Shown one piece after another: positions 1 to 8,598 of a DNA stretch of 64,000 nucleotides (position 1 is its first letter; each line of letters starts with the position of its first letter). The position numbers were made by a program, and so were the translations under genes. Origin of the DNA: an uncultured Pseudomonadota bacterium. Its GTDB lineage: Bacteria > Pseudomonadota > Gammaproteobacteria > Steroidobacterales > Steroidobacteraceae. Below the pieces are notes generated by a model. That model was not told the DNA's origin. It saw nothing but the letters and a program-made list of their open reading frames with translations, and searched no databases. The DNA is taken from the NCBI GenBank assembly GCA_903862885.1, contig CAIOZU010000018.1, forward strand, positions 1-64,000, given 5' to 3'.

Positions 1-49
1 CACTTGCCGCAGACCTGAGTCGCTAACCGTTTGATATCGCTTAAAGAAA

Positions 50-125
<76 letters not shown>

Positions 126-158
126 ACAGCGCGCGCGCCCAAACAGCAACGCGGCTGC

Positions 159-189
159 GTATTAGATCGGTCAACCCTGCGGGCGTCAA
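159..189 (-). promoter_or_regulatory. Candidate promoter of tRNA-Phe
   Basis: On the minus strand TTGACG (184-189) is followed after 18-19 bases by CTAATA/TAATAC (159-165), then by a GC-rich stretch up to the tRNA. A GC-rich discriminator is typical of stable-RNA promoters. The rest of the interval to base 307 shows nothing I can support as a gene. Confidence 0.4.
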
Positions 190-307
190 GGAACTCTCGC
201 CGGCGCGATGCAAACAGGCCCTAACGGGCATGCCGACGCGAGCGATCAACCAAGAGAAAGCGAACCGCCATCTGCCTCAACAGTGGGGCGCCAAACAGAC
301 AACTTAG

Positions 308-601
308 CTATTCGGGCGTATCGGCTTTTCCAGTGCTCGGCTCCAAGAAGCCCTCTGGCCGAGTCGCGCCCGCTCCAAATAGAAATTTCTCCATCTCCGC
401 CACCAAAAACTGCCGCGCCTTCGGCTCAATCGGGGTCAACCGATACTCATTAATCAACATCGTTTGATGATCAACCCAGCGCTGCCAGCCCTGCTTTGAG
501 ACCTGCTCATAAATACGCTGTCCAAGGGCGCCTGGATAAGGGGCGTAGTCCATGCCCTCTAACGGCTCCCCCAGCACCACACACTGCACCACACGCGACA
601 T
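308..601 (-). CDS. yggX: YggX family Fe(II)-trafficking / oxidative-damage protection protein
   Basis: 97 residues, close to the family length of about 90. It has the family N-terminus with conserved Cys7, the EGMDYAPYPGALG segment and the later ISKQGWQRW-like motif. YggX is a small cytosolic protein that limits oxidative damage to iron-sulfur clusters and DNA, probably through labile Fe(II). AGGAG lies 7 bases before the start. It follows mutY after 18 bases, the same mutY-yggX pairing as in enterobacteria, so both are probably co-transcribed. The last 15 residues are acidic and not conserved as far as I recall. Confidence 0.95.
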   Translation of the reverse strand: MSRVVQCVVLGEPLEGMDYAPYPGALGQRIYEQVSKQGWQRWVDHQTMLINEYRLTPIEPKARQFLVAEMEKFLFGAGATRPEGFLEPSTGKADTPE

Positions 602-619
602 AAAATCTCCTAAAGTCGA

Positions 620-1699
620 TCAGCGGATCGACTCGCCAGACAGCTGATGAAGAATGAGACCCGAGACAGGAGCGGCGAGCCCAATTTTCTGCTCACGACC
701 CAACGAATACCAACGCTCTTCAGGTAGCTTAACCCCTCGCGTAGATGCTTGGCGAAGATCGCACACGATGGGCTGAATCTTCAGTTCAAAATGCGTAAAA
801 ACATGCGTCATTTCAGGCAAGGACTGCAACGAACGCGGATCGAATGCCGGCGCGCGCGTCGCGACCGCAGCCTGCAAGGCGCTGAGCTCAGAAAATTCGG
901 GGAAACCCCATAAGCCACCCCACACACCGCGTTCAGGTCGCTGCATGAGCAGCAGTCCGAGGCGCGCGCGAATGACCAACCAAAAAACAGGCCGTACCGG
1001 CCTCACCCGAGCCCGCTTCGGCGCAGGGAAATCCCCTATCCGACCTAAGGCGCGCGCGAGGCAGCCTTGCGCCACCGGGCAGCGCTCGCACTGTGGTCGG
1101 CTTCGCGTACACAGCGTCGCGCCCAAATCCATGATTGCCTGAGTGAACTGCGCGGCCTGTCGAGCGGGCGTTACCTGCTCACTGAAGGACCACAGCTGAC
1201 GCATGACCGCTGCACTGTTGGCGGCTCCCCCAACGGCGAACCATCGAGCCAGCACCCGCTTCACATTCCCATCTAAAATTGGATGACGCTCATCTAAAGC
1301 TAAGGCCAAAATGGCGCCAGCCGTCGACCGGCCAATGCCAGGCAGCGCCATCAACGCCTCTTGAGTGACCGGAAAATGACCGCCCCCCTCGCCACTCATC
1401 CACTGCGCGGCACGATGCAGATGACGAGCCCGCGCGTAATAACCCAGACCAGACCAGTGATGTAGCACCTCATCCAAAGACGCCGCTGCCAGCGTGCTCA
1501 CCTGAGGAAAGCGCTGCATGAATCGTTCGAAGTAAGGAATGACCGTCACCACCTGTGTCTGCTGCAGCATGATTTCAGACACCCACACACGATAGGGTGT
1601 GCGATTGAGCTGCCAAGGCAATTGATGACGGCCGTGACTTTTGAACCACCTCAGCAGTGCGGGCGCAAAGTGAGCGGGATCAGGCCGTTGGCTACGCAC
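620..1699 (-). CDS. mutY: A/G-specific adenine DNA glycosylase MutY
   Basis: 359 residues. MutY removes adenine mispaired with 8-oxoguanine. Visible elements are catalytic Glu42 in SEIMLQQTQ, the helix-hairpin-helix LPGIGRSTAGA (119-129), catalytic Asp143 in ILDGNVKR, and the 4Fe-4S loop Cys197-x6-Cys204-x2-Cys207-x5-Cys213. The C-terminal half (from about 225) is the NUDIX-like domain that recognises 8-oxoG. The chosen start is GTG; there is no ATG nearby in frame. It lies 9 bases after the upstream yceI gene and 18 before yggX, so it looks like part of a longer leftward operon. mutM, acting on the same lesion, is elsewhere in the window. Confidence 0.97.
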   Translation of the reverse strand: MRSQRPDPAHFAPALLRWFKSHGRHQLPWQLNRTPYRVWVSEIMLQQTQVVTVIPYFERFMQRFPQVSTLAAASLDEVLHHWSGLGYYARARHLHRAAQWMSGEGGGHFPVTQEALMALPGIGRSTAGAILALALDERHPILDGNVKRVLARWFAVGGAANSAAVMRQLWSFSEQVTPARQAAQFTQAIMDLGATLCTRSRPQCERCPVAQGCLARALGRIGDFPAPKRARVRPVRPVFWLVIRARLGLLLMQRPERGVWGGLWGFPEFSELSALQAAVATRAPAFDPRSLQSLPEMTHVFTHFELKIQPIVCDLRQASTRGVKLPEERWYSLGREQKIGLAAPVSGLILHQLSGESIR

Positions 1700-1708
1700 T
1701 GGCGTCGC

Positions 1709-2320
1709 TCATCGCCGCAACGGCTGCGCTACAGTCGCCGGCACCGACGGAGTCGCTATCAGGGTCAAATGGACGATCACATCTACCTGATGGCCCACCA
1801 CCGTCGCATCCACCCACTCGCCTGAACCGAGACCAAAATCAAGCCGATTCAAACGGACGCGCGCATCTAAGGTGGCACCATGGACGGTCTGAGCCCATAC
1901 AAAAGGGAATGCTATTCGCTTGGTGCGACCTTTGATCGTCAAATCTGCATCGCCCACTGGTCCGTTGACGGTCTGTCGTATGGCCACCGTCCGAAAAGTG
2001 GCATCTGGAAATTGACTAATAGCAAACCAATCTGCAGTCGCCAATGCCTGATCACGCTCCGAACTACGCGTATCGAGCGATCGCAGATGAATCACCACGT
2101 CTAACAAAGAACCCGCCAGATCAGAAGCGGCATATCGGACAGTCGCGACAAAATCCTTGATGACTCCCGTGAACTGCTCTCCCTGTTGGACACCCACGAA
2201 TGACAGCGTGCTTTGGTCTTTAATGACCCGATACGTCGGCGCCAAGGCGTGGGCAGATGATCCCGTTGCGACGGCCATGATCCATCCCACCACGACCGCG
2301 CGACTCAGATGGTGGCGCAT
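1709..2320 (-). CDS. YceI family periplasmic protein (second copy)
   Basis: 203 residues from the ATG at 2320, which has AGGAG about 10 bases upstream; the frame is open further upstream but without such a site. Residues 1-25 form a signal peptide ending near SSAHA. The rest is a YceI-type lipocalin-like beta barrel: TYRVIKDQSTLSF at the start, then FPDATFRT and a GDADLTIKGRTK segment. YceI proteins bind isoprenoid or amphiphilic ligands in the periplasm and often accompany cytochrome b561. The protein is clearly diverged from the other YceI copy (2878-3462), so this is not a recent duplication. Ligand unknown. Confidence 0.85.
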   Translation of the reverse strand: MRHHLSRAVVVGWIMAVATGSSAHALAPTYRVIKDQSTLSFVGVQQGEQFTGVIKDFVATVRYAASDLAGSLLDVVIHLRSLDTRSSERDQALATADWFAISQFPDATFRTVAIRQTVNGPVGDADLTIKGRTKRIAFPFVWAQTVHGATLDARVRLNRLDFGLGSGEWVDATVVGHQVDVIVHLTLIATPSVPATVAQPLRR

Positions 2321-2330
2321 AGAGTGACTC

Positions 2331-2876
2331 CTAAAGAAAAGGCGCCATGCGCTGCCAGGTGCCATCGCGATCAATCCAATGGCGCTTACCGGCGGCAGCC
2401 ACATGTACGCATAACAAGCACATCAATACATACACGGCGCCCACATGCACGTCCTTAGCCAATATTTTGATGTGTGGATTCGACTCCACGAGAGCGGGCA
2501 GATGGATATAGCCAAACCACTGCAGCGGGAAACCGGCGGCTGAGTTGTATAGCCAACCCGACAAAGGCATTACCCACATGACTATGTAGAACGCCACCCT
2601 CACGATCCGAGCCGCCACGCGTTGCCACCGGGAACTCACTACACTGATTGGGGCTGCGTCAATCAAGCGCCACAGGGACCGCACACCAATCAGCACCAGC
2701 AAGCTGATGCCGAGGGATTTATGTAACGTATAAGCGCGATACTTGGCGAACCCGAGCGGCAAGTCCACCATATAAAACCCCAGTGAGATGCTAGCGCCAT
2801 ACAAAAGAAGCATCCCCCAATGAAGCCACCGCGCCCCTACGCCCCAGCGGTCTACGGATGAACGCAAGCGTTGCAC
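2331..2876 (-). CDS. Cytochrome b561 (CybB-like)
   Basis: 182 residues from a GTG at 2876, which sits directly after the TAA of the upstream yceI gene, with AAGG overlapping that stop. Four membrane segments are visible. Heme-ligand histidines are present in ARWLHW near the start, YTLHKSLG in the next segment, and DVHVGA and CVHVAAAGKRH in the last. The family passes electrons between the quinone pool and periplasmic acceptors. Being flanked by two yceI genes mirrors the yceJ-yceI arrangement of E. coli and suggests a shared lipid-soluble redox partner. The 28-codon upstream extension overlaps yceI and is rejected. Confidence 0.9.
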   Translation of the reverse strand: MQRLRSSVDRWGVGARWLHWGMLLLYGASISLGFYMVDLPLGFAKYRAYTLHKSLGISLLVLIGVRSLWRLIDAAPISVVSSRWQRVAARIVRVAFYIVMWVMPLSGWLYNSAAGFPLQWFGYIHLPALVESNPHIKILAKDVHVGAVYVLMCLLCVHVAAAGKRHWIDRDGTWQRMAPFL

Positions 2877-2877
2877 C

Positions 2878-3462
2878 TTAGGCCTTAGGCACAAAGGCCT
2901 CAATTTCAACCCGAATCTGAACGTCATCGCCCACAGCACCCAAAGACGATTGCATACCAAAGTCCGAACGATGGATGATCGTGGTTCCCGTGAACCCTAC
3001 GGCGGGTGCTTTTTTCATTGGATGCTCGCCTAATTTATTGAGCTTGACATCAAGGACGACGGGCTGAGTGACCCCTTTTAAGGTGAGTTCGCCATAGAGC
3101 TTACCGCCACCATGGCCATCGCTCTCTACCTTCTTGCCCACAAATCGCATCTGTGGAAACTGCGCCGCATCTAACCACTGCGCACTCAGCATATGAGCAT
3201 TCCAAGTGGCATCGCCTAATTCAAGACTGCTGACCGGAATGGACACGTCAACAGTCGATTGCGACCAAGCCTCATTATCAAAAACAAAACGACCCTCAGC
3301 CACTTTAAATAGACCGATAGACGTGGAGAACCCCAAGTGATTGATATAAAAAGAAACGCGTGAGTGCGCCGTATCCAACGTGTACACCACCGGTGCGGCA
3401 TTGACGGCGCAGGCCAGCGTACTCCATAAAAAGGCCATCACCACGGCTAGCCGTCGACTCAT
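2878..3462 (-). CDS. YceI family periplasmic protein (first copy)
   Basis: 194 residues from the ATG at 3462, which has GGAG six bases upstream; ATGs at 3465 and 3474 are alternatives. Residues 1-22 form a signal peptide ending ACAVNA/A. The mature part is a canonical YceI domain: YTLDTAHSRVSFYINHLG, FVFDNEAW, FPQMRFVGKKV, GELTLKGVTQPV, and FGMQSSLG before the end. It is first gene of the leftward set yceI-b561-yceI-mutY-yggX, with the b561 start touching its stop. The 254 bases upstream to 3716 contain no gene I can support. Confidence 0.93.
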   Translation of the reverse strand: MSRRLAVVMAFLWSTLACAVNAAPVVYTLDTAHSRVSFYINHLGFSTSIGLFKVAEGRFVFDNEAWSQSTVDVSIPVSSLELGDATWNAHMLSAQWLDAAQFPQMRFVGKKVESDGHGGGKLYGELTLKGVTQPVVLDVKLNKLGEHPMKKAPAVGFTGTTIIHRSDFGMQSSLGAVGDDVQIRVEIEAFVPKA

Positions 3463-3716
3463 CATTCTCTCCATAACAAAAAGTGTCTCCTAAGATACCC
3501 CACACCCGCTCGCCGGCAGCGCCCGCGATCGGCATAACATTGTCTCCCATCACACGACTCGCCGCGACCCCTACCCGCCTAAAATGCAGGATTAATGAGG
3601 CCATGGGCTCTAGCTGGTCACATCGCGGGCGGATCGTGCGGATCGCCCACGCACGTTAAGACCTTGCTGCGCTCAAGGCATTGCGCTGACTGCAAAGACC
3701 GGCCATCCTGTCGCCC

Positions 3717-4958
3717 ATGGGCAAACGCTTCACCCTCTATGTCGTTTTGGCGATGCTGCTAGGCATCGCGGCGGGCAGCATCTGCCATGCACTGATTGAC
3801 AGCGAGATAGCACGTGCGAGCCTCAGCGGTCACTTTTCGCTTGTCACCGACGCCTTTCTGCGTCTCATCAAGATGATCATCGCCCCCCTGGTTTTCTCCA
3901 CACTCTCAGTGGGTATTGCGCGCATGCAAGATACCCGCAGCCTGGGCCGCGTGGGACTGCGGTCCATGCTCTGGTTTATGGTCGCTTCGCTGGTCTCGCT
4001 GAGTCTTGGGCTTGTGATGGTGAATCTCATCGCCCCAGGCAGCGGCCTCCACCTGCCACTGCCACCCGCTGATGCCGCCAGCGCCGCCTCCGCCACCACA
4101 CTGAGCGTGCACGATTTTATGATCCACCTGGTCCCACGCTCTTTTGCTGAAGCCATGGCAAACAATGAGATCTTGCAGATCGTGGTGTTTTCTGTATTTT
4201 TTGGCGTCGCCTTGGGTCAGTTGGGCCAACGGGCGGCTCATCTCACCGATCTGATCGAGCAGCTGTCGCACGTCATGCTCAAGGTCACCGGCTTCGTGAT
4301 GCTCGCAGCACCGGTCGCTGTATTTGCGGCCATCACAGCGACCATCATGAATGAGGGCCTCGGGGTGCTGGTGAATTACGGCCGCTTTCTTGGCGGCTTC
4401 TTTCTGGCTTTAATATTGCTGTGGTGCGCACTGCTGGCCATGGGCTTTTTGTTTATCCGCGGCCGAGTCTGGCGTCTCATTCCTTTTGTTCGTGAGCCTG
4501 TGCTGCTCGCCTTCTCGACAGCCAGCTCAGAGGCGGCGTACCCTAAAACGCTTGAACAACTCGGTCGCTTTGGCGTCTCTGAACGCATCTCCAGTTTTGT
4601 ATTGCCTCTGGGTTACTCATTTAACCTCGACGGCTCGACCATGTATTGCACGTTCGCTACCCTGTTTATCGCTCAGGCCTACGGCATTCATCTGGCTTTC
4701 AGCCAGCAAGTCACCATGCTCTTGTTACTCATGATCACGAGCAAGGGGATGGCGGGCGTTCCACGGGCATCGCTCGTGGTGATCGCCGCCATGCTCGGCC
4801 ACTTCGGTATTCCAGAGGCGGGCCTGCTCCTCGTACTTGCAGTCGACCACGTGTTAGACATGGGACGAAGCGCGACCAACGTGTGGGGCAACTGCGTCGC
4901 GACTGCCGTGGTCGCCGCCTGGGAGGGGGAACTCGGGCCAGACCATGTAGAGACTTGA
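3717..4958 (+). CDS. Dicarboxylate/amino acid:cation symporter (DAACS family)
   Basis: 413 residues, close to the usual 400-430. It is an inner-membrane sodium- or proton-coupled carrier of C4-dicarboxylates or glutamate/aspartate. Visible are the early FLRLIKMIIAPLVFSTLSVG segment, the serine-rich re-entrant loop AFSTASSEAAYPKT (262-275 region), the unwound helix motif FNLDGSTMYCT, and the C-terminal hairpin with GVPRASLV followed by DMGRSATNVWGN. These match the DctA/GltP group. I cannot assign the substrate. The start is ATG with a weak ribosome site. It is monocistronic, with a tRNA gene downstream. Confidence 0.92.
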   Translation: MGKRFTLYVVLAMLLGIAAGSICHALIDSEIARASLSGHFSLVTDAFLRLIKMIIAPLVFSTLSVGIARMQDTRSLGRVGLRSMLWFMVASLVSLSLGLVMVNLIAPGSGLHLPLPPADAASAASATTLSVHDFMIHLVPRSFAEAMANNEILQIVVFSVFFGVALGQLGQRAAHLTDLIEQLSHVMLKVTGFVMLAAPVAVFAAITATIMNEGLGVLVNYGRFLGGFFLALILLWCALLAMGFLFIRGRVWRLIPFVREPVLLAFSTASSEAAYPKTLEQLGRFGVSERISSFVLPLGYSFNLDGSTMYCTFATLFIAQAYGIHLAFSQQVTMLLLLMITSKGMAGVPRASLVVIAAMLGHFGIPEAGLLLVLAVDHVLDMGRSATNVWGNCVATAVVAAWEGELGPDHVET

Positions 4959-5080
4959 TCTACACACCCTATTTCCCCACAGGGCAAAGACAGATCAAGT
5001 AAAAACGGCTCAAACCTTGTAACCTAGACACGTCAACAGCGTGTGTCTGGCAGCGCCGCCTGGCGCACCAGCTGCGTGGA

Positions 5081-5110
5081 TTGCCAAGGTCGCGAGAAGA
5101 CTCGTAGAAT
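5081..5110 (+). promoter_or_regulatory. Promoter of tRNA-Gly
   Basis: TTGCCA (5081-5086) and TAGAAT (5105-5110) are separated by 18 bases, and the tRNA begins 21 bases later after a G/C-rich discriminator. Spacing and position fit a sigma-70 stable-RNA promoter. Confidence 0.55.
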
Positions 5111-5131
5111 TGCGTCGTCGTCGAGTCGAGT

Positions 5132-5205
5132 GCGGGTGTAGTTCAATGGTAGAACTGCAGCTTCCCAAGCTGCTAGCGTGGGTTCGATTCCCATCACCCG
5201 CTCCA
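5132..5205 (+). tRNA. tRNA-Gly (anticodon CCC)
   Basis: 74 bases with encoded CCA. The acceptor stem is GCGGGTG/CACCCGC, the D arm GTTC...GAAC, the anticodon arm GCAGC-TTCCCAA-GCTGC, and the T arm contains GGTTCGATTCC. Anticodon CCC reads GGG. A short T run follows the CCA. Confidence 0.97.
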
Positions 5206-5255
5206 ACTTTTTCATCGCGCTCTGCGCTGGCCATTCAGACCACCGATGGATAACG

Positions 5256-6695
5256 CTAGCGAGCCGTAGTCGCGCCTAGCGCTCGACGATGACGCGCCCA
5301 CGCATACGCGGGGGCGGCCAGAGCCAGGAGCACGCAAGCAAACACGCCTGAGTGCACATCCTCACTGACCGTCGCCACTAAAAAAGTGGCTGATCCCAGC
5401 AAGACGATCCAGGTCGTCCAAGGATAGCCCCATGCCTTAAAAGGCCTGAGCGTGGACGGCTCCATCCGCCGCAAGCGCACCACCGCTGCGTAAGCAGACA
5501 AGTAATTCAGCACATACAAGACAGCGGCCACGGCGATGAGCTGCTCTAGCGTACCGCTGAGAATCAGTAAAGCCACCATGAGTGCAGTCAATCCAAGCGC
5601 CACACGCGGAGTGCCACTCGCGCTGACTTCCGTTGCCCGACTCGGTAGCAACCCATCTCGACCCACCGCATAGAGCACACGAGGCGCCCCCAGCAAAATC
5701 GCATTCACTAAGCTCAGCACGGTCATCAGAGACACGGCGGTGACGAAAATATCAGCGCCCCGTGGCAATATCGCGCGCGCCACCTCTGCGGCAGGCAAGG
5801 TAGAGGCGGCCAAAACAGGCAGCGACAAGGCATGCAAAAACCCCAGATTGATGAACACATATAAAGCGGTCACCAGCAAAGCACAACCGATCATAGCCTT
5901 AGGAATTGTGCGCGATGCATCCACCGTCTCTTCAGCCATATAGATAGCGCCGTACCACCCATCGTAGGTGACAACGACACTGCGAAGTGCCGGCACAAGG
6001 GCGGCGATCATCCCCAGCGACCACCAGGGCAGGGTACTGGCTGAATGAAGCAGCGGCGGCGCAGCCAGCGCGCCATGCGGCACTGGCACCACAAAGCACG
6101 CGACGGCCAGCAGCACCAGTAAGGCACCGACCAACATGCTGATCACATTTTGCACGGTACTGCCGAGGCGAATCCCAGCCCAATGCAAAGCAGTCAAGCT
6201 CGCGACGATCAATAAGGCAATGACTTCTAAGTCAAGACTCGCGCCGCGGGTGGCGAGCGGCGGGATCCACAAAACCAGTAAGGCGCACGCTGGATGGATA
6301 ATCGGTTGCAACCCAGGCCATAACGCCAATAAAAACTCAGCCGCCGTCACGGCCACATAAGCCGCAGCCACACAATTAGCTAACCAATCATTCCAACCCA
6401 TCACAAACCCAAATCGCTCGCCGAAAGCACGTCTCGCGTAAACATAAAATCCGCCAGCTAACGGCAGCATGGCTGCTAATTCAGCAACCGAAATAGCACC
6501 CAGCAGCGCATAGACGCCACCCAGTATCCAAATCATCGAAATTAAAGTGCCATCACCGAGCGCGGCGGCCACAGGGCCTGGTAATCGCAAAATGCCAACG
6601 CCAATGGTGTTTCCAAAAGCCAACGCCACGCCGAAGCCGAGACCCAATATTCGAGTGAGTGCGGCGGTGGGTTTGAGCGGACTAGTCACAGTCAC
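5256..6695 (-). CDS. APC superfamily amino acid permease
   Basis: 479 residues with about 12 membrane helices. The first helix carries the unwound glycine motif FGNTIGVGILRLPG typical of amino acid-polyamine-organocation permeases, followed by GGVYALLGAISVAELAAMLP and the EETVDASRTIPKAM motif after helix 6. It probably exchanges or imports an amino acid; the substrate cannot be read from the sequence. Its ATG overlaps the stop of the GNAT gene in an ATGA junction, so translation is coupled. The permease and acetyltransferase may act on the same amine or amino acid, which is inference. Confidence 0.9.
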   Translation of the reverse strand: MTVTSPLKPTAALTRILGLGFGVALAFGNTIGVGILRLPGPVAAALGDGTLISMIWILGGVYALLGAISVAELAAMLPLAGGFYVYARRAFGERFGFVMGWNDWLANCVAAAYVAVTAAEFLLALWPGLQPIIHPACALLVLWIPPLATRGASLDLEVIALLIVASLTALHWAGIRLGSTVQNVISMLVGALLVLLAVACFVVPVPHGALAAPPLLHSASTLPWWSLGMIAALVPALRSVVVTYDGWYGAIYMAEETVDASRTIPKAMIGCALLVTALYVFINLGFLHALSLPVLAASTLPAAEVARAILPRGADIFVTAVSLMTVLSLVNAILLGAPRVLYAVGRDGLLPSRATEVSASGTPRVALGLTALMVALLILSGTLEQLIAVAAVLYVLNYLSAYAAVVRLRRMEPSTLRPFKAWGYPWTTWIVLLGSATFLVATVSEDVHSGVFACVLLALAAPAYAWARHRRALGATTAR

Positions 6696-7291
6696 GGTGC
6701 AAGCAGCGGCACATCGGGTGCCGCATGCTTGGCCACATGACCGACGGCTCTGGGGTCATCAAATACTTCAACCCGTCGCTCATAGGCGACGAAACCCGAG
6801 CGTAGATAAAAAGCTAAGGCTTTCGGGTGATCCAGCGTGCAGGTATGCACCCATAAACGCTGAATGGGCCGTTGCCAAGCGAGCTCAAGCGCGCGGTTCA
6901 TCAGCCATCGCCCCGTCCCGCGATCACGGGCGATGGGCGATAGGCCAAAAAAAGCAAGCTCGCACTCTCCCGCTGTACGAAAATCCAATTCGAGCAAGCC
7001 CTCGTCTTTCCCGTCCATAGAGAGCGCGTACACCCACACGTTGGCGTCATCGAGTATTTTTTGAAGTCGCTCGGCTGACATCTCCAGTCGAGAAGACCAC
7101 AACCACTCCTGCCCAAGATAAGCAAACAGGGATCGATACCAAGCCAGCGGGGGATTCGGCATACGCCGTAATTGCCAATCGATAGTCGACGGGTCAGGCC
7201 GAGCCAAGGCTTGAGTCGTCATCTCAAGACAGGTCACCACCGCGGCAAGCTTGCCTGCGGGCACATCACTATAACCAACAGGTAACAGCAT
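6692..7291 (-). CDS. GNAT family N-acetyltransferase
   Basis: About 200 residues from the ATG at 7291, preceded by AAGGA. The frame is open upstream to 7540, but that part has odd composition and would run into the trmB start region, so I reject it. The C-terminal half holds a GNAT fold: ELAFFGLSPIARDRGTGRWLM, with the acetyl-CoA-binding R-D-R-G-T-G, then TLDHPKALAFYLRSGF. The N-terminal 80 residues are not recognised. Its substrate is unknown. It is translationally coupled to the downstream permease and divergent from trmB. I considered and dropped a role in arginine synthesis because nothing links it to that operon. Confidence 0.8.
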   Translation of the reverse strand: MLLPVGYSDVPAGKLAAVVTCLEMTTQALARPDPSTIDWQLRRMPNPPLAWYRSLFAYLGQEWLWSSRLEMSAERLQKILDDANVWVYALSMDGKDEGLLELDFRTAGECELAFFGLSPIARDRGTGRWLMNRALELAWQRPIQRLWVHTCTLDHPKALAFYLRSGFVAYERRVEVFDDPRAVGHVAKHAAPDVPLLAP

Positions 7292-7504
7292 CACTGACCC
7301 ATCCTTTGGCTTCACCGAGACTACCTTCGCACAAGGATCGATCCGGTGCCACCCCCGCGAGGCTCTATACACCGATCGTAAGCACCGCCGCGCACGGTCC
7401 ACGCGCATCGTACGGTGCGATACTATGCGCCACAGCCACCCAATCCAGTCGTCCACCCGCCTACGCTGCCAGCCTAAACGGATGCGTTCACACCCTGAGT
7501 CCCC

Positions 7505-8227
7505 ATGACGAGTCAAAACCCCAGCGACCTCCCTGCCCAACCTAACCGTGCGATCCGCTCCTTCGTCTTACGACAAGGCCGCATCACGTCCGCGCAGTCT
7601 AGAGCGCTTGCGCAGCTGTGGCCTTCATACGGACTGGATTTCACCGGAGGGACCCTCGACTTAGATGCGATTTTTGAGCGGCACGCGCCACGCACACTGG
7701 AGATTGGCTTTGGAGATGGTGAATCGCTGGTGACGATCGCAGCCGCCCATCCAGAGCGCGACTACATCGGCCTCGAGGTACATGAGCCTGGCGTCGGACA
7801 CTGCCTCTTGGCAGCCCAGCAAGCAGATCTTAAAAATCTCAGAGTGATGCGCCACGATGCCGTTGAGGTACTGATGCACGCACTAAAATCTGATGATCTA
7901 GATGAAGTGCTGATTTACTTCCCAGATCCGTGGCCTAAGAAACGCCACCACAAGCGACGCATCATCCAGCCGGCGTTCGTGCAGCTGCTGGGCGAACGCA
8001 TTCAGCCTGGAGGACGACTACGGCTAGCAACCGATTGGGCTCCCTACGCACACTGGATGCTCGACGTACTCAGCACCAGTAATTGCTTTGATAACGCGGC
8101 GCTGGATCAAGGTTTTGTCAAGCGCCCAGCCGAACGGCCGGTGACTAAATTTGAGCGACGCGGATTAAGGCTAGGTCATGTCGCCCATGACCTAGAGTTC
8201 ATACGGAAAGTGGTGTCTATCACTTAG
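7505..8227 (+). CDS. trmB: tRNA (guanine-N7-)-methyltransferase TrmB
   Basis: 240 residues. It makes m7G46 in tRNA with S-adenosylmethionine. The SAM-binding motif LEIGFGDGESLV lies near residue 58-70, followed by FPDPWPKKRHHKRR, the diagnostic TrmB motif, and a C-terminal TKFERRG. The start is the ATG at 7505. The stop overlaps the convergent Rieske gene by 4 bases. Confidence 0.97.
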   Translation: MTSQNPSDLPAQPNRAIRSFVLRQGRITSAQSRALAQLWPSYGLDFTGGTLDLDAIFERHAPRTLEIGFGDGESLVTIAAAHPERDYIGLEVHEPGVGHCLLAAQQADLKNLRVMRHDAVEVLMHALKSDDLDEVLIYFPDPWPKKRHHKRRIIQPAFVQLLGERIQPGGRLRLATDWAPYAHWMLDVLSTSNCFDNAALDQGFVKRPAERPVTKFERRGLRLGHVAHDLEFIRKVVSIT

Positions 8228-8598
8228 AGATAGGCGTGCAAATCAACACCCGGCACCAACTCCACTGAGCCGTCCACCACGCGCACCGGAATGCGCCGTA
8301 ATGCGTCACCCACGCAGGGCCCAGCCACACACGCACCACTGGCCAGATCAAAGAGCGCTCCATGAGATCGACACGCAAGCCACGTGCCGGTGGGATCCAT
8401 AAACTCGTTAGGCCGCAGATTCAGCGCATGGCCAGCGTGCGGGCATCGATTCTGATAGGCATGAACCACGCCATGCTGCAAGACAACAACACCCCGCAAA
8501 GGCCAGTCACCCTCACCCACTGAGACCTCACAAATACCTAGGTCAGGCAGCGTGGCAAGCGAACACAGCACGTGCACATTCGGACGTTCGTCCGTCAC
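8224..8598 (-). CDS. Rieske [2Fe-2S] ferredoxin-like protein
   Basis: 124 residues. It has a complete Rieske cluster site: Cys52-Pro-His54 (CPHAGH) and Cys76-x2-His79 (CRSHG). The protein has no membrane helix or signal peptide, so it is a small soluble ferredoxin of the NirD/naphthalene-dioxygenase ferredoxin type. No oxygenase partner is nearby. Its ATG overlaps the ampG stop by 4 bases, so it is co-translated with ampG, a pairing that gives no clear function. Redox partner unknown. Confidence 0.88.
   Translation of the reverse strand: MTDERPNVHVLCSLATLPDLGICEVSVGEGDWPLRGVVVLQHGVVHAYQNRCPHAGHALNLRPNEFMDPTGTWLACRSHGALFDLASGACVAGPCVGDALRRIPVRVVDGSVELVPGVDLHAYL

Noticed and set aside
2877-2960. 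N-terminal extension of the cytochrome b561 gene
   Set aside because: It overlaps the upstream yceI coding region and lacks the family features; the GTG at 2876 sits right after the stop with an AAGG site.
6692-7291. The GNAT protein as N-acylglutamate synthase
   Set aside because: It is translationally coupled to a permease and far from the arg operon; nothing in its motifs points to glutamate.
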